64,000 nucleotides of DNA from Gordionus sp. m RMFG-2023 (taxonomy: Eukaryota > Nematomorpha > Gordioida > Chordodea > Parachordodidae). The position numbers and the translations under genes were made by a program. The stretch covers positions 21,933,120 to 21,997,119 of the forward strand of contig NC_088778.1 of NCBI RefSeq assembly GCF_954871325.1, read 5' to 3'. Below, one piece after another: positions 14,254 through 25,380 of this stretch. The notes below the pieces were generated by a model. That model searched no databases. It was not told the DNA's origin and saw only the letters and a list, made by a program, of their open reading frames with translations. Each line of letters starts with the position of its first letter. Position 1 is the stretch's first letter.

Positions 14254-14775
14254 CCTCATTTCGGTTAATGATGCTTACTACCTTGAGGTATTACTTATCA
14301 TATTTGTATTTTGTTTATTTTTCATTTGGATAGGCACTATCAAATTTATTTATAATATATATTTGAAAAATCATGATTTTTGGAAAGATAATGTGGCCTA
14401 GTCGGCAAGAGCGTCTTATCAATCCGATAGTCATGGGTTTGAATCCTGGCAATGATCATGTTTTTTTTTCTTAATCTAACTTGGCGGTTCCGTTCTTGGG
14501 GGATGATATATAGGAGGCCGTACTCGACCACGTGATTCCATTATTATATATTAAATAATAAGTCTTATTATATTTTAATAAATTTTGGTCGGTTAGAAAA
14601 TTTGGTTATTATTTAGAAATTTGATATACGTTGACTTGTTGGTAAGCATCATTAACCTAAATAATAAGAGTCTTATTACATTTTAATAAATTTTGGTATT
14701 TGGCAGTATGTATCAAATAAAAATTGTAAAATTACGATTTGCTCGGTATTCCCTTTGGTAGTAAGCAACATTAAC
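14254..14775. mobile_element. inverted-repeat element carrying a tRNA-like sequence
   Basis: TTAATGATGCTTACTACC at the left is nearly the reverse complement of GGTAGTAAGCAACATTAA at the right, with a further inner copy (GGTAAGCATCATTAA) near 14640. Inside sits a tRNA-like stretch. The right half is an imperfect direct repeat of about 100 bp: 14558-14655 and 14660-14775 share a CTTATTA..TTTTAATAAATTTTGGT segment. This could be a SINE inserted in a MITE, or a MITE that captured a Pol III promoter. Confidence 0.45.
14387..14460 (+). repeat. tRNA-derived sequence (SINE head or tRNA relic)
   Basis: It contains a perfect A-box match (TGGCCTAGTCGG at 14394-14405) and a B-box match (GGTTTGAATCC), at tRNA spacing. 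The T arm mostly pairs, but the acceptor stem has mismatches and the anticodon loop lacks the usual T33. It therefore reads as a tRNA-derived repeat and not a working tRNA gene. Confidence 0.6.
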
Positions 14776-15718
14776 ATCATTTTCTTTAATATATTTATTA
14801 TATCGATATAATTCTTGGCTCTATTCCCTTCCCATCATATTAATATATAAATATGATCGACTGAAAATCTGCAAATAGGGTTTTCTTTAAAAAAAAATTT
14901 AAAAAAAGTAAAAAAGTTATTATAATATGGAAGAATAATTTAAAATTTGTAATATTTGAAAAAGAAAAGATATTTTTGAAGCGATATCGAAACAGTTGTG
15001 TGGATCTCTAATGATTATTCTTTGAGCTAATCATTTTTTAAAAAATAATGAATTTCAATATTTTTCACAACAATTATATTTTTTTGGAATTATATTTATG
15101 TCGAATAACTCCCCTTTTACGTTTGCGTTCTCGCTCCTCTTTTGATATTCAGGTGAGCAGCTAGGACACCCTTTTTGTTTGGTTTTGTTGTCATAGATTT
15201 TCACAAAATATAATGAAACCTACTTAAAAAGGGGTATAGTCTTTTCTGATTTTTTTGCAATGTTTAAAAATAACATTATTTTTGGAGAGCTATTTATCCC
15301 AATATTCTAAAATAAAATATAAGAACTTAGCTTTTAGACTTCTAATTTTTTTTGTTTGGTTATTTAGGCAAAAAACGATTAATAAAATCAATATTAGTTC
15401 CCATAATCTAGAAATAGAGAAAACGCTTTCTATCCTAAAAATAATATAAAAAATATTTTGCCAAAATCACAAAATTATAAAAAATTTCGAAAATTAAAAA
15501 AAATAATTTTCTTCATAAAATATTTGGCCAAAATCACGCACGATAATGAAAAAATAGATATACATCGATATAATATTTACTTAAAAAAAATATTTTAAAA
15601 TTAATTAAATAAAAAATATATATAAAGTAAATATTATATTATATATATCAATAAATTGCAATTTAATGAGGATTCTTAATATATAAATATATATTTATTA
15701 ATTAGTTGCTCAATTATC

Positions 15719-15968
15719 CAGTGTTGTTAAAGTCCCGCGCTACCTTTCTCCGTAGCGGTAGCTTGAAAAAATAGCGAGAGGAAAAAAATATATATTTGAA
15801 ATTTTGGTCGTATTTTTTACGTAAAAATATTTTTAAAAAAACTCTAAAGTAGCGCAAAAATTAGCTTTAGCTTTTTTTAAAAAAAGTAGTTAATAGCGCG
15901 CTACTTTTTTGAAAACGTTAGCGGTAGCAGTAGCGCGCTACTATTAAAAGTAGCTTTTAACAACACTC
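15719..15968. mobile_element. 250-bp palindromic hAT-type MITE with 8-bp target duplication
   Basis: It starts CAGTGTTGTTAAA and ends TTTTAACAACACTC, so the ends are inverted repeats with one terminal base changed. It is flanked on both sides by the exact 8-mer CAATTATC (15711-15718 and 15969-15976), the duplication length made by hAT transposases. The interior is itself palindromic and rich in AGCGCGCTAC. It has no coding capacity, so it must have been mobilised in trans. Confidence 0.85.
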
Positions 15969-16141
15969 CAATTATCTAATTTCGATTTTTGCTCAGAAAC
16001 TGGTAGTTTTAAGAGGCAATATTATTTTTTTTACATTTTCGTGATTTTGGCCAAAACGTTTAATATTCATTCTAGATTTTGGGGCAACACGTTAGTAATG
16101 GAATTTTATTTCTAGTTCATATTTTTTTTATCTTTTATATA

Positions 16142-16321
16142 CGGCCTATTCAAAAAACGAGTAAGAATCGAATGATGAAGTATTCGTAATCGATTCATCT
16201 ATGCCAATCGAATAATTTACTATCCATTTTCTTGCGAAAAGTAAAATATAATATTCATAATTGATGATCGAATACCAATAATTTATTATTTAGCCTCTCA
16301 TTTGTCTTTGAAATAGGCCTA
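16142..16321. mobile_element. MITE-like element, GGCCTATTC family
   Basis: About 180 bp with ends CGGCCTATTCAAAAAACG and TTTGAAATAGGCCT in inverted orientation. The interior is full of ATTCG/CGAAT words. Related elements lie at 32193-32404 and 42897-43782. No ORF. The superfamily is not determined. Confidence 0.6.
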
Positions 16322-17539
16322 ATATACAATTGGTACATAACCGTAATTTTCAGCGGCATGTTGAATTATATACAATGTTCCTTATAAATAATAGGCATCA
16401 TATATTATATAGTAGACCTACCATTTCTATACCGATTTTTCGACCCGGATTGACGCTATGTGTTCTAGGCCATGAAAATTTTTGTAAAAGTTACCCGGCC
16501 CCGACCTTGGGGAAAACCGTAAATGACATTATTGGTGTAAGAGTCTAATATATTAAATTAACCCTAGCTTAACAAAAAGCTACAAATATTCTCGCCGAAG
16601 TTAGGAATTAATGTTGACAAATGGTGCGTGTGCAATATGCATCACTCAAATTAGTAACTTTGTGGATATAAGCGAATGATCAGGCTGAGAGGCTTTTATT
16701 ACCGTAAATATTTCTATATAATATAAATTTTGTCACTTGTCAGAGCTAAAAAAATTAAAAAAAAATTACTCAATATATAAATTCTATATTAACATGAATT
16801 CTTTCTAAGGTATATTGTTAATAAAATTTTGGACCGAATTTGTAATATTATTTGGCTTTTGACGTATACAGTAAAAACGAATGTTTAAAGGGAACTGTTA
16901 AGTAATTTATATGACAAAACAGGTTGTTATCTAATTCATTTTGTTTCTTTCATACTATCCATTTTTAATAGTTTGCAAAAAGCTTTCTGATAATATACTA
17001 TCTTTTAAAACAAAATAGTTTGATTATTTTGCAGTAAACTCTTTTTCTTTCCTTTTATCATCGCAAGAGCTTTACCAAACCTTTAAAAATTTGTCACCAA
17101 ACTTAAACTCTAAAAATGCATGCGAATTTATTTGAACTGATGATTAATATGCAGTTTTGACTGATATCAGTAATTATTTTTATAGATATTTTTCTATAGT
17201 GCTATTTGACGTTGCCAGCTACCCAAGTTATCATATATAAATGTTCTTAGCCCTAAAATTTATTCTTCCTTAACATAATTTGAAAGAATAGAATCTTAAA
17301 AATATTTTAATTGAATATGGATCAATAACATTTTTGAGAATAGTAGAAAAATTTTAAAATATGGTCTTTTCTTTACACTTAATAATTTATATATAAAAAG
17401 GTTTGAGCCGGTATTTTAAACCGAACAGATATTCTTTTTTACGAACCGAACTATTATCCCAAATTACACCGATATTATTGTTGGGGTTTGCAATGTTTTG
17501 TTGCCAGAATTTTGTCAAAAAATGTAATAATCGATTTTC

Positions 17540-17686
17540 CAAAATGGATTAAAATACTCAATAATTAAGGAACTTTCCAAAATTTGGCCCCTGTTTGCAA
17601 AATATCTAAAAATTATATTAAATATAATATTATTTTGGCTAAAATCTTAATTTAATAATCGTTTAAATAGAGCAGTTTAACAACAC
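17540..17686. repeat. partial copy of the CAGTGTTGTTAAA-type MITE
   Basis: Its right end reads AGCAGTTTAACAACACT, the same terminus as the copies at 58774-58957 and 62806-62997. The left half cannot be aligned by eye, so the start is approximate. Confidence 0.4.
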
Positions 17687-18351
17687 TAATTCGAATCCCA
17701 TTTATATTCCCCTTATTGTTTCATTATATGATTCGGAAATTTAGTAAACTAAAATTAATTTTATTAAGATACCTTGGACATATAGGAAAGAATAGATAAA
17801 TATTAAGATTATTTTTTATCTAAATTAAAAAAATCTATCATTCTATATATGAGATCAAAATTCTGTACCCGCTTGTTTCATATTTCAAGCAAACCTGTTT
17901 CTTTTGTTTATAATAGTTTATTCAGAGTTTAATCTAAAGATCTGCAACGGATTCGTTGTTAGGCCACCCATTGTTTAAAATTATTTAATTTGTCATCCCA
18001 ATAGCCCATGGTTTTAAAAATTAATTACCTGCCCACTCATTTGTGTGGTACTACTCGCCCAATGCTTAGAAATGATTTTATTGATTGTGGAACCAGAACC
18101 TTAACTTAGAGATTTGCAATGGGGGAGGGGGGCAAATAATTGTAGAAAGTGGACGGGCGAGTGGATTATTTTTTAAATAATGAACTTGCGGGCATGTTAT
18201 TTTTTAAAGAATCAGTGGGTACCCAAAAATTAAAATCTTTTCATTTTCCTTATTTGGTACTATAATTTTCATATCCATAATTATCCAATTTTTTAAATAT
18301 AAAATTTATAATATTTTGGTTTTTAATTATCCGAGATATAAATGTATATGT

Positions 18352-18663
18352 TAGAGGCAATATTCTAGCAATGTGTTATATTTTCAACTTTAAATCATTT
18401 AATCTGATTTACCGGAAATAAACCAGCTTGTTTATAATACCTATCTTATCAATTGTAGAAAATCTGTGGAAAAACTAATATAAATTATATTTGGTTCAAA
18501 AGTTCATTGCAAAATTGTCTGAAAATCATAGGGTAGATATTCCAAACATGGTGGAATACATTTCCGGTAAAATCATTTTTTTCTGAATTTAAGAAAATGC
18601 AATCAAAAAATAAATTAAAGTTGAAAAAATAACACATTGCCTGAAAAAACACATTAACGCTAT
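18352..18663. mobile_element. long inverted-repeat element, ACACATT/CCGGTAAA family
   Basis: Its two arms are inverted copies of each other: CAATGTGTTAT..TTTCAACTTTAAAT on the left against AAAGTTGAAAAAATAACACATTG on the right, both with an inner TACCGGAAAT/ATTTCCGGTA word. The same arms occur at 44719-45079. It has no ORF. Confidence 0.6.
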
Positions 18664-19780
18664 AGTTTACTATCTTGTTTTTTTCAGAAAGAAAGAACTG
18701 GAATTTCTTATTTCCCTCGAGCGTTCTAATGATTTTCTAGTTTTCCTTTATAAATGAATAAAATGGTAAATACATTTATTATTTTTATTTTAGTATATCT
18801 GACCAAGGATATTATTTTAATTCGGAGTTGAATGAGATAGGGCATATTTCTAAAATAAATAAAAAGAAGTTATATAGGTGACTTAAATAAGAAACTAAAT
18901 GATGTAATGCGGAGATGCAACACATCCATACCCAGTTTATATAAATTTTTGGCCCGATCCGGATTTTAAATTTAAAAAAAATTTAAACTTCAGTTTTAAT
19001 GTTAATTCTTATATTTAATGAATATTAAATCGTTTAAAGGTGAGAGTTATGAGGCTCTGAGAGAGGGATAGCTATTAGATCATAATATCAGGCTAAAAAA
19101 AAACTATTTTTTAAAAATACAAATCAACTGTTGATAGAGAGTTGTAACAAAATATTAAAATTTAATATTTTGCTATGATGACCATAAAATTTAAATTGAA
19201 TTATAGTTGTTTTCAAAGCTAAAAAAATTGATTTTTTATAATATTCACTTAATGATTCTATAGCAAACTTATCATCGATGATAAGCATAAGTTTACCAAT
19301 TTTAATTTTTCATTCAAACTTAAAAATGATTAAAGATGAAATTTTAAAAATAAAAATTTAAGACAGGACATTAAACGATATATCAATTCGACATTTTACG
19401 TTTATTTTATTAGCTAATATGAAATAATTTAATATCTAAATACTTTAAAAGTTATCTTTTTTATTTTAAAATGAAGTTTATTTTTCATTTAATACCAAAG
19501 AAAAAAAAGGAGAGGACACCGGGGTTATATGGTCTATAAAAGAAAGTGCTACAAAAAATAATATATGAAGCAAATTTTCCAAAATGTTTAAAAGGAGTTT
19601 TATTCTTTACATACATACTCTCTACGGTAGAAATTAATATTTAAGAAAAATATCATTTACTACTTTTTAATAAAAAATATAAGAATTATGGAAAACACCC
19701 TTTCGCTATATATGTTATGCTTCTTTATTTATAAATATAAAAAGTTAAACCCTTAGTAAATAAATTGTCAAATATGACAT

Positions 19781-20670
19781 TTAAATTAGAACTTATAAAA
19801 TATTTTTTTAATAGATATTTAAATAAAACGTAATATTAAGTTCGAAAAAACAAATAATCGGAACGAGAACATGATAGAAAAGTTTGTTCCGGAACGTTCT
19901 TCTGATTATTTGAAGAAAAAAATTGGTATATTTAAAAATAGATTTAGAATCGGATAATGAGGAATTATTTTTTATTCGAGGAGGTTGTTATGAAATATAT
20001 AATTTGGTTCAATAAAAATCTAAGCTTTAATTATAACTGACTGGAACGAAGAAAAATACAGTGGCCCAATACCCTGATAACAATACGTTAATTTTTACTA
20101 AACTATAATTGCATTTTTTTTGTAAAGTATTATCGCCTCTAAAAGATGACACGATCGAAGACAATGTGCATAAATTGATAAATGAACACCGAATTTGTGC
20201 CCGCTATTATATCATAGTTATGATAAAATATTTTACTTATTTGTATAAATTATTTCATATATCTATTTGATATAATTATGTATGTACAATATATAAGAAT
20301 AATATATAATTTATCACAGATGTTTTTAGATAGAAAATAAATTTGATTCAATAGTAGTGTAGTTTTGTATAAATAATTTTATTTCGAAACCTATCATTAA
20401 AAACTTGTAGATATTTTATCGCACATTATTTTTGCTGAATGTATGCAATCGTTTACGGATATTCCATCGTAAGACGCTCCTACTAATCTGATTGGAAGAT
20501 TGTTATTTTCAATTATTTCGCGAATATTGTTTAAGATATCTGAATGTCCCACGTGATATTGAGGAATGCATTTCTATAAGAAGATATAAACATAAACAAC
20601 TTTTAAAATAAAATATATTAGGCCATTTCTAGATAAAATGTTTTTCAAAGTTGTGAGGCATGTTTCCAGC
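19781..20670 (+). pseudogene. duplicated 3' end of TRRAP (last intron, last exon, 3' flank)
   Basis: The sequence runs parallel to 11190-12095 with scattered substitutions and small indels. It begins within a few bases of the exon 16 donor, and the exon-17 counterpart lies at about 20127-20223. That copy keeps SPLKDD and IEDNVH but has lost bases in the middle, so the frame no longer reaches the conserved PWL end. No upstream TRRAP exons accompany it. It is a tandem-orientation segmental copy 8.6 kb downstream of its source, with introns retained, so it is not a retrocopy. Confidence 0.85.
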
Positions 20671-21182
20671 AATTTTATAATTGTCAAACAAAGGATAAAT
20701 TTGTCGAATTAATCTTTAAGAGCATGATAGTTCAGGTTAGTGATGCAAAATCGCTTTATTTGAGCTGATTTTTAAAAATAGCGAACTCCTAATTAAAATA
20801 GATTTTTTAACAGATAAATATTGTATATGCCACGAGATTTCACTAATAGATGTCCAAACCTTTGTGTCATTTATGAGGAAGATATTTTTCGGATAAAATA
20901 CTGAGTTCAACGTTTTAAAAATCGGCTATGGAGCGATTTTGCTAGTTCTGAGTATCTCAGGCACCATTCAATCTTTAATAAACAAACAATTTTTGTTTCT
21001 ATAAACGATTAAATGACATCTGAGAGACTCCTGGTCATCATGATCTTTTAAAAATATTATAATATACAAAAAAATTAATACTACAAATTAATCCTTTGGC
21101 AATTTAAAAAAAATTGCTGGAAATATGCCTTAAAAACTGCTTTAAAAAAGTTCTTTCTGGAAATGGCCTTTAAAGCATTATC
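20620..21182. repeat. inverted repeat pair around a decayed MITE
   Basis: The arm at about 20620-20712 (GGCCATTTCTAGA ... GGCATGTTTCCAGCAATTTT) reappears reverse-complemented at about 21070-21182 (AATTGCTGGAAATATGCC ... GAAATGGCC). A third arm-like piece follows the TRRAP gene at about 12046-12095. Between the arms, about 20741-20945, is a weak copy of the family that has GATTTTTAAAA arms and a centre like CGAGATTT..ATAGATG. Confidence 0.5.
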
Positions 21183-21377
21183 GTTGTTAGAGAGGGTAAA
21201 AACTAATGAGCAGCACTCCAAAATTTTTGAATACATCGAAATTTAAAAATTTCTTCAATTCAACCTTCAAAAAATGTTATATATTAATTTTAATAAATAT
21301 TGAGGAAGGGGGTGAGGGGCAGTAAGAAGAGGAAAATTTATTATAAACATCAAGTGTAATTTCATGATATTAAGTAC

Positions 21378-22994
21378 TTTAAGCATATTAACATCATAAA
21401 ATATTGGATCAGATTTAATTCCTATATGTGATTTAATTGATTTGATGGCAAAGTCGATATATAATTTTGGGTCATTAGCATCAACATTGTGAAAGAAATT
21501 TTCCATCCAAGCTCCACCAATCATGCACTTTATTTAGAAAATATAAAATTCATAATTTTTATATTATAACTGTAAAATTAATTTTTCTTGGAAATTCTTC
21601 ATTGATATTATGTTGCTTCCACCTTAAGCACCAATCAAATATGGTACCTAATAATGGTGTATTTTCTTTTGATGGTAAAAGATAACCAAATCCTTTAGGG
21701 AGTAAGTTTATTTCTGTTATATTTTCAATTTTATATATTAAATTAACCACTACAACATCCACAAAAGAAATTTTATTAAGTTCATTATTTAATGGTAGTA
21801 ATATAGTTGAATTTTTTGTATTTGTTATACATGAATAATCTAAAATATCTGAAAGGGCTAAGAAAACAAATTTAAATTTATAATAAAATTGTGTTTGTTT
21901 ACCATTTGATGGCATAGCTGATATTATATAATCATAAACAATATTTTGATTTTGAAGTTCAATCTAAAAATATTAGATATTATGAATCCAGACTCTATAT
22001 ATAACTGTTGCAACTTTTAAATTTTGATTTATATTAATGGATTTGACTGGGCAATTAATTATAAGATTAAATCTATCAGGGTAATGTTTAATTAAGAAAT
22101 TATATAAATTTTGAATTAAAGTTTCAAGGCCATCCTGTAAGTACCAAAGAGTCCATTTCTCATCTTTTATTTTTTTAATTAAATGACAATCATTCCTGTA
22201 AAAAATTTTTCAAATTTATTAATAAAACATTCATACTTTTCATAAATAATTTTTTTAGGTGAAACCAAAGTTCCTAAAATTACAGACCCATATAAGTTTT
22301 TATAATCAAATAGATCTTTAAAACACGATTTTGAGCTTAATTTTTTACTATTTCCTGCATATATGCCTTTACATAAAGGGTCAATAATAAAATCAGCAAT
22401 CTAAATAACTATAATATAAATCATTCATTTTATGCAAGAACCTCTTTTCCAAATGTTTGAGTAAAAAAATCATATACAGATTTGTCATTATACATTGATT
22501 TCTCATATGTAAATAACTCTTTCATAATATAATACAAGAGTGGATTTTTTAAAAGACTATTCCTTTTAAAAAGACTCAAGATATTAGATGGCAGTTTGTG
22601 CAAATGATTATTATAATATATATAACGATTAGTTGCTCTGGGATCATTACTCTTAATTCCTATAATTTTGTCATCTAGCCCAATATTATGCATCTGAATT
22701 TGAGAAAATAATCAACCTTTTCAAAATATAATATTACTAAATTTAGAGTTGATTTAGCCGCAAAGCCATAAGCACGAATAGTTCGAGGACCTCTTTCAAG
22801 AACAATATTATTATCATATTGATGAGATTTTATCCATCCTCCAATTGATTTTGACTTTTCAATAATTGTGACCTTAAAATGAAAATAACATATAACCTTA
22901 ATAAAATAATTACCTTTGCATTAGTAGATTTTAAAAGGTAATAAGCTGAACTCAATCCTGATATTCCTCCCCCTAATATAACGATATTTTTCAT
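21378..22994 (-). CDS. PPOX: protoporphyrinogen oxidase, C-terminal exon not found
   Basis: FAD enzyme of the inner mitochondrial membrane that oxidises protoporphyrinogen IX to protoporphyrin IX, the penultimate step of haem synthesis. Exons on the minus strand: 22914-22994 (ATG), 22738-22872, 22442-22693, 22237-22400, 22006-22195, 21571-21963, 21378-21527; phases all agree, 455 codons. Seen: N-terminal dinucleotide fold ILGGGISGLSSAYYL, then SIGGWIKS, LERGPRTIRAYG, NRYIYYNNHLHKLP, DPLCKGIYAGNSKKLS, KWTLWYLQDGLETL, DYIISAMPSN, LPKGFGYLLPSKE, CMIGGAWMENF, each matching the human enzyme in order. Human PPOX is 477 aa; the tail from about KNCIPQY to GASYEG..VNDCIESG is missing. The last exon ends at a good donor (AAA|GTACTT), so another exon is expected, but none was seen down to 20.7 kb. 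The gene may be broken or its last exon may be distant. Confidence 0.9.
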
Positions 22995-23768
22995 CAATAT
23001 TTAGCCATGTATTTCACATTTTTGTTAAGCGAAATGTAGTGTCATAATAGTTCATGAACTCAGCTGTTATTAATAAATGTTTTTTTAATTAGGGCTAAAT
23101 TTTGACTGGGATTAAAATTGTTAGAAATGTAATATGCTTAAGACCTGCGATACGTTATTTTATTTTTAGAAAAGACAAAATGTTTGCATAATATATACAA
23201 ATGAATTTGTGCTCTTAAAAATGGGTATGATGCTTCAAAGATTACAACTATGATTCAGCCCTAAGTTTGATGAAAAAATATTATGCCAGTTTTTTGCTCA
23301 CGTACTTGTGAAATCAAACAGATGCTTAGATTTGGAGATTCTTTTGTTACAAAAATAAATTACCTATTGACTCTACCACAACATAAATATGATATATCAA
23401 TGTTAGTTAATATTATAAAAATGGATATATAGTATAATTGTTGTTCTCTCATTTTAAAGATTTAAGAAATATTTAAGAGTTGTTATATAATTACTATATG
23501 TTGCCGACGACGTGCATTATCGTTACCCTTACAATATTTTGAATGAAGAGTATAGTATAACCTTAAAAAAGTATGTTTTTTCAATTAACAAAGTTATATG
23601 TTCATATTTTATGTATTTTACACTTAAACTAAATACTATATATTATTTGTATTATTTTTTAATAAAATTTTGGTTAGAATCAAACTGATAATTTGGTGAC
23701 CTTATTATAAACTGTTAACAAATAATTGATCCTGATATTTTTAAATAGTAAAAATAAATTTGAACATA

Positions 23769-23999
23769 ATGTTTTTTATTATAATAAAAACAATGTTTAA
23801 TAACTTATGCTCCATAGTTTCGAATGGATTAATATTTTATATTGTGACTATAATCCTAAGACTTTTTGCCATATTTTCAAAATGGATTTGGTTTAATTAT
23901 TTATTAAAAAATAGTATTAGCATCTATAGTGAGGCTTATACCAAGATATGCAGAATTGGTAGGCAAGTGATAGAAAATTGTGATTATGGGTCAAGTTGA
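23769..23999 (+). CDS. small hydrophobic ORF, unrecognised
   Basis: 76 codons from ATG at 23769. The first half has one or two likely membrane segments (around residues 15-45), and the end is polar (KICRIGRQVIENCDYG). It starts about 775 bp upstream of, and divergent from, the PPOX start codon, so a shared promoter region is possible. Codon use is AT-driven and no homologue is recognised. It could be a chance ORF. Confidence 0.25.
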   Translation: MFFIIIKTMFNNLCSIVSNGLIFYIVTIILRLFAIFSKWIWFNYLLKNSISIYSEAYTKICRIGRQVIENCDYGSS

Positions 24000-25186
24000 G
24001 ACAATTATTTTTTTATGGTATGAAATTTATAGGAAAGAGAATGAAAATAAAACATATGGTATGAAGGTAGAGGATAAAGCTGCTTTTTCTTTGGTATAAA
24101 TTTAACATGCTTTTTTTATTATCTTGGCAATGTTATTTATTTAAAAGAGTGAAATGCTACTATAAATGTTAAGATAAATATAATAACAAAATAAATTGTC
24201 TCATAATACTTTTGAACACTGGCCTTATGACCTTCTCTATTTAATTTATGTCACTTATGTGGAGGCACTTCCTCACATAATTATGGAAGTGTTTTTAACA
24301 AAGATGTTGACCCTTGCTACTTAGGAAAAGCAGTCTATGTTATCAAAGATGGTTTTAAATGACCCATCCTATTGTTTGTTTTTTTTAAATTTCATCCTTG
24401 GAATCTCCACAACAATAATCAGTAATTTAAGTAAGATTAAGGTAAGCCTTAGAAGTCTCAATCATTACACTTTGTTTCAAAATTATAAATCCTGCAATTT
24501 TTATTTAAGCAACTTATTATCATCTGTAATGCAGAGTTATTTATATTATATAAATATATTAGTTAATTATATTTTGTCCATTTAATACAATCAATTTTAG
24601 TTAATATAATTTTTAATGCTAGTTTAACTAATTTTATATATTTATTAACTTGATTTCAAATTCTAGGACTCCAACTTAGCATATATTAGTAAGATGATCA
24701 TTTTTTTCTGTTGTTAGTGATTACAATAAATATTTGACAAGTCATCTTATTTCATCTAACAGTATTATACATTCCATGCTTGTTACATTTGTAATATTTA
24801 ATCTTTTCTTTATAAAGGTTTGTAAATGGAAGTTTGAAATACTAGATTTTTTTGAACTTGTAGCATAATATGTCCAAGTAATTCAATTTCCTTATTTCCA
24901 GTGTTGTTAAAAACTTTGAAAGGTAGTGCTATATTGCTACCACTATTTTATAAAAAATAGCACTGCCACTAGCGTTTTCAAAAAAGTAGCTTGTTATTAG
25001 CTACTCTTTATGCTACTTAAGAATTTATTTTAAAATATTTTTTACGTATCTATTTCTTCCACAAATAAAAAATATGACCAAATATACATATAATTTATTT
25101 ATTTTTTATTGCATCTCAATAATAATAACATTTCCATACTGTCATCCCTATGTCTGGAGTGACCATCAGATAGTATAAGCTATGAC
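24000..25186. other. intergenic AT-rich region with a half MITE
   Basis: No supported gene. At 24899 a CAGTGTTGTTAAAA terminus begins a copy of the palindromic GTAGC/GCTAC element seen at 15719-15968, but the right terminus is absent, so the copy is truncated near 25020. Confidence 0.5.
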
Positions 25187-25380
25187 TAGTGTTGTTAAAA
25201 GGCTCGATTTGAGCCAATTTTTAAAAGATGCTAAATAATATTTTTATTTCCCATAAAGATATTGATAAACCTCGAGATTTTGCTAGATGCCCGAATCGTG
25301 TGCCATCTATAAGAAAAATCTCCAGGCTTGTATAATATTTTTAGTTAAAATATTGAGTTGTTTTTAAAAATTGACTAACA
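25187..25380. mobile_element. truncated hAT-type MITE interrupted by the next element
   Basis: It begins TAGTGTTGTTAAAAGG, has the palindromic centre CCTCGAGATTTTGC ... AATCTCCAGGCTT, and stops at TTTTTAAAAATTGACTAACA where the intact copies continue CAGTTTAACAACACT. At that exact point (25381) a different terminus, CAGGGTTGCCAG, starts. Confidence 0.65.

Noticed and set aside
14387-14460. Functional tRNA gene
   Set aside because: The A and B boxes are good, but the acceptor stem mispairs and the anticodon loop lacks T33, so it is kept only as a tRNA-derived repeat.
21267-21377. Read-through C-terminus of PPOX (…FPLLTAPHPLPQYLLK)
   Set aside because: The chance PQY looks like human IPQY but the following residues do not match, and a good donor lies before it.
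24337-24585. 82-codon hydrophobic plus-strand ORF
   Set aside because: AT-rich composition with Leu/Asn/Ser bias, no motif, no splice context; likely chance.
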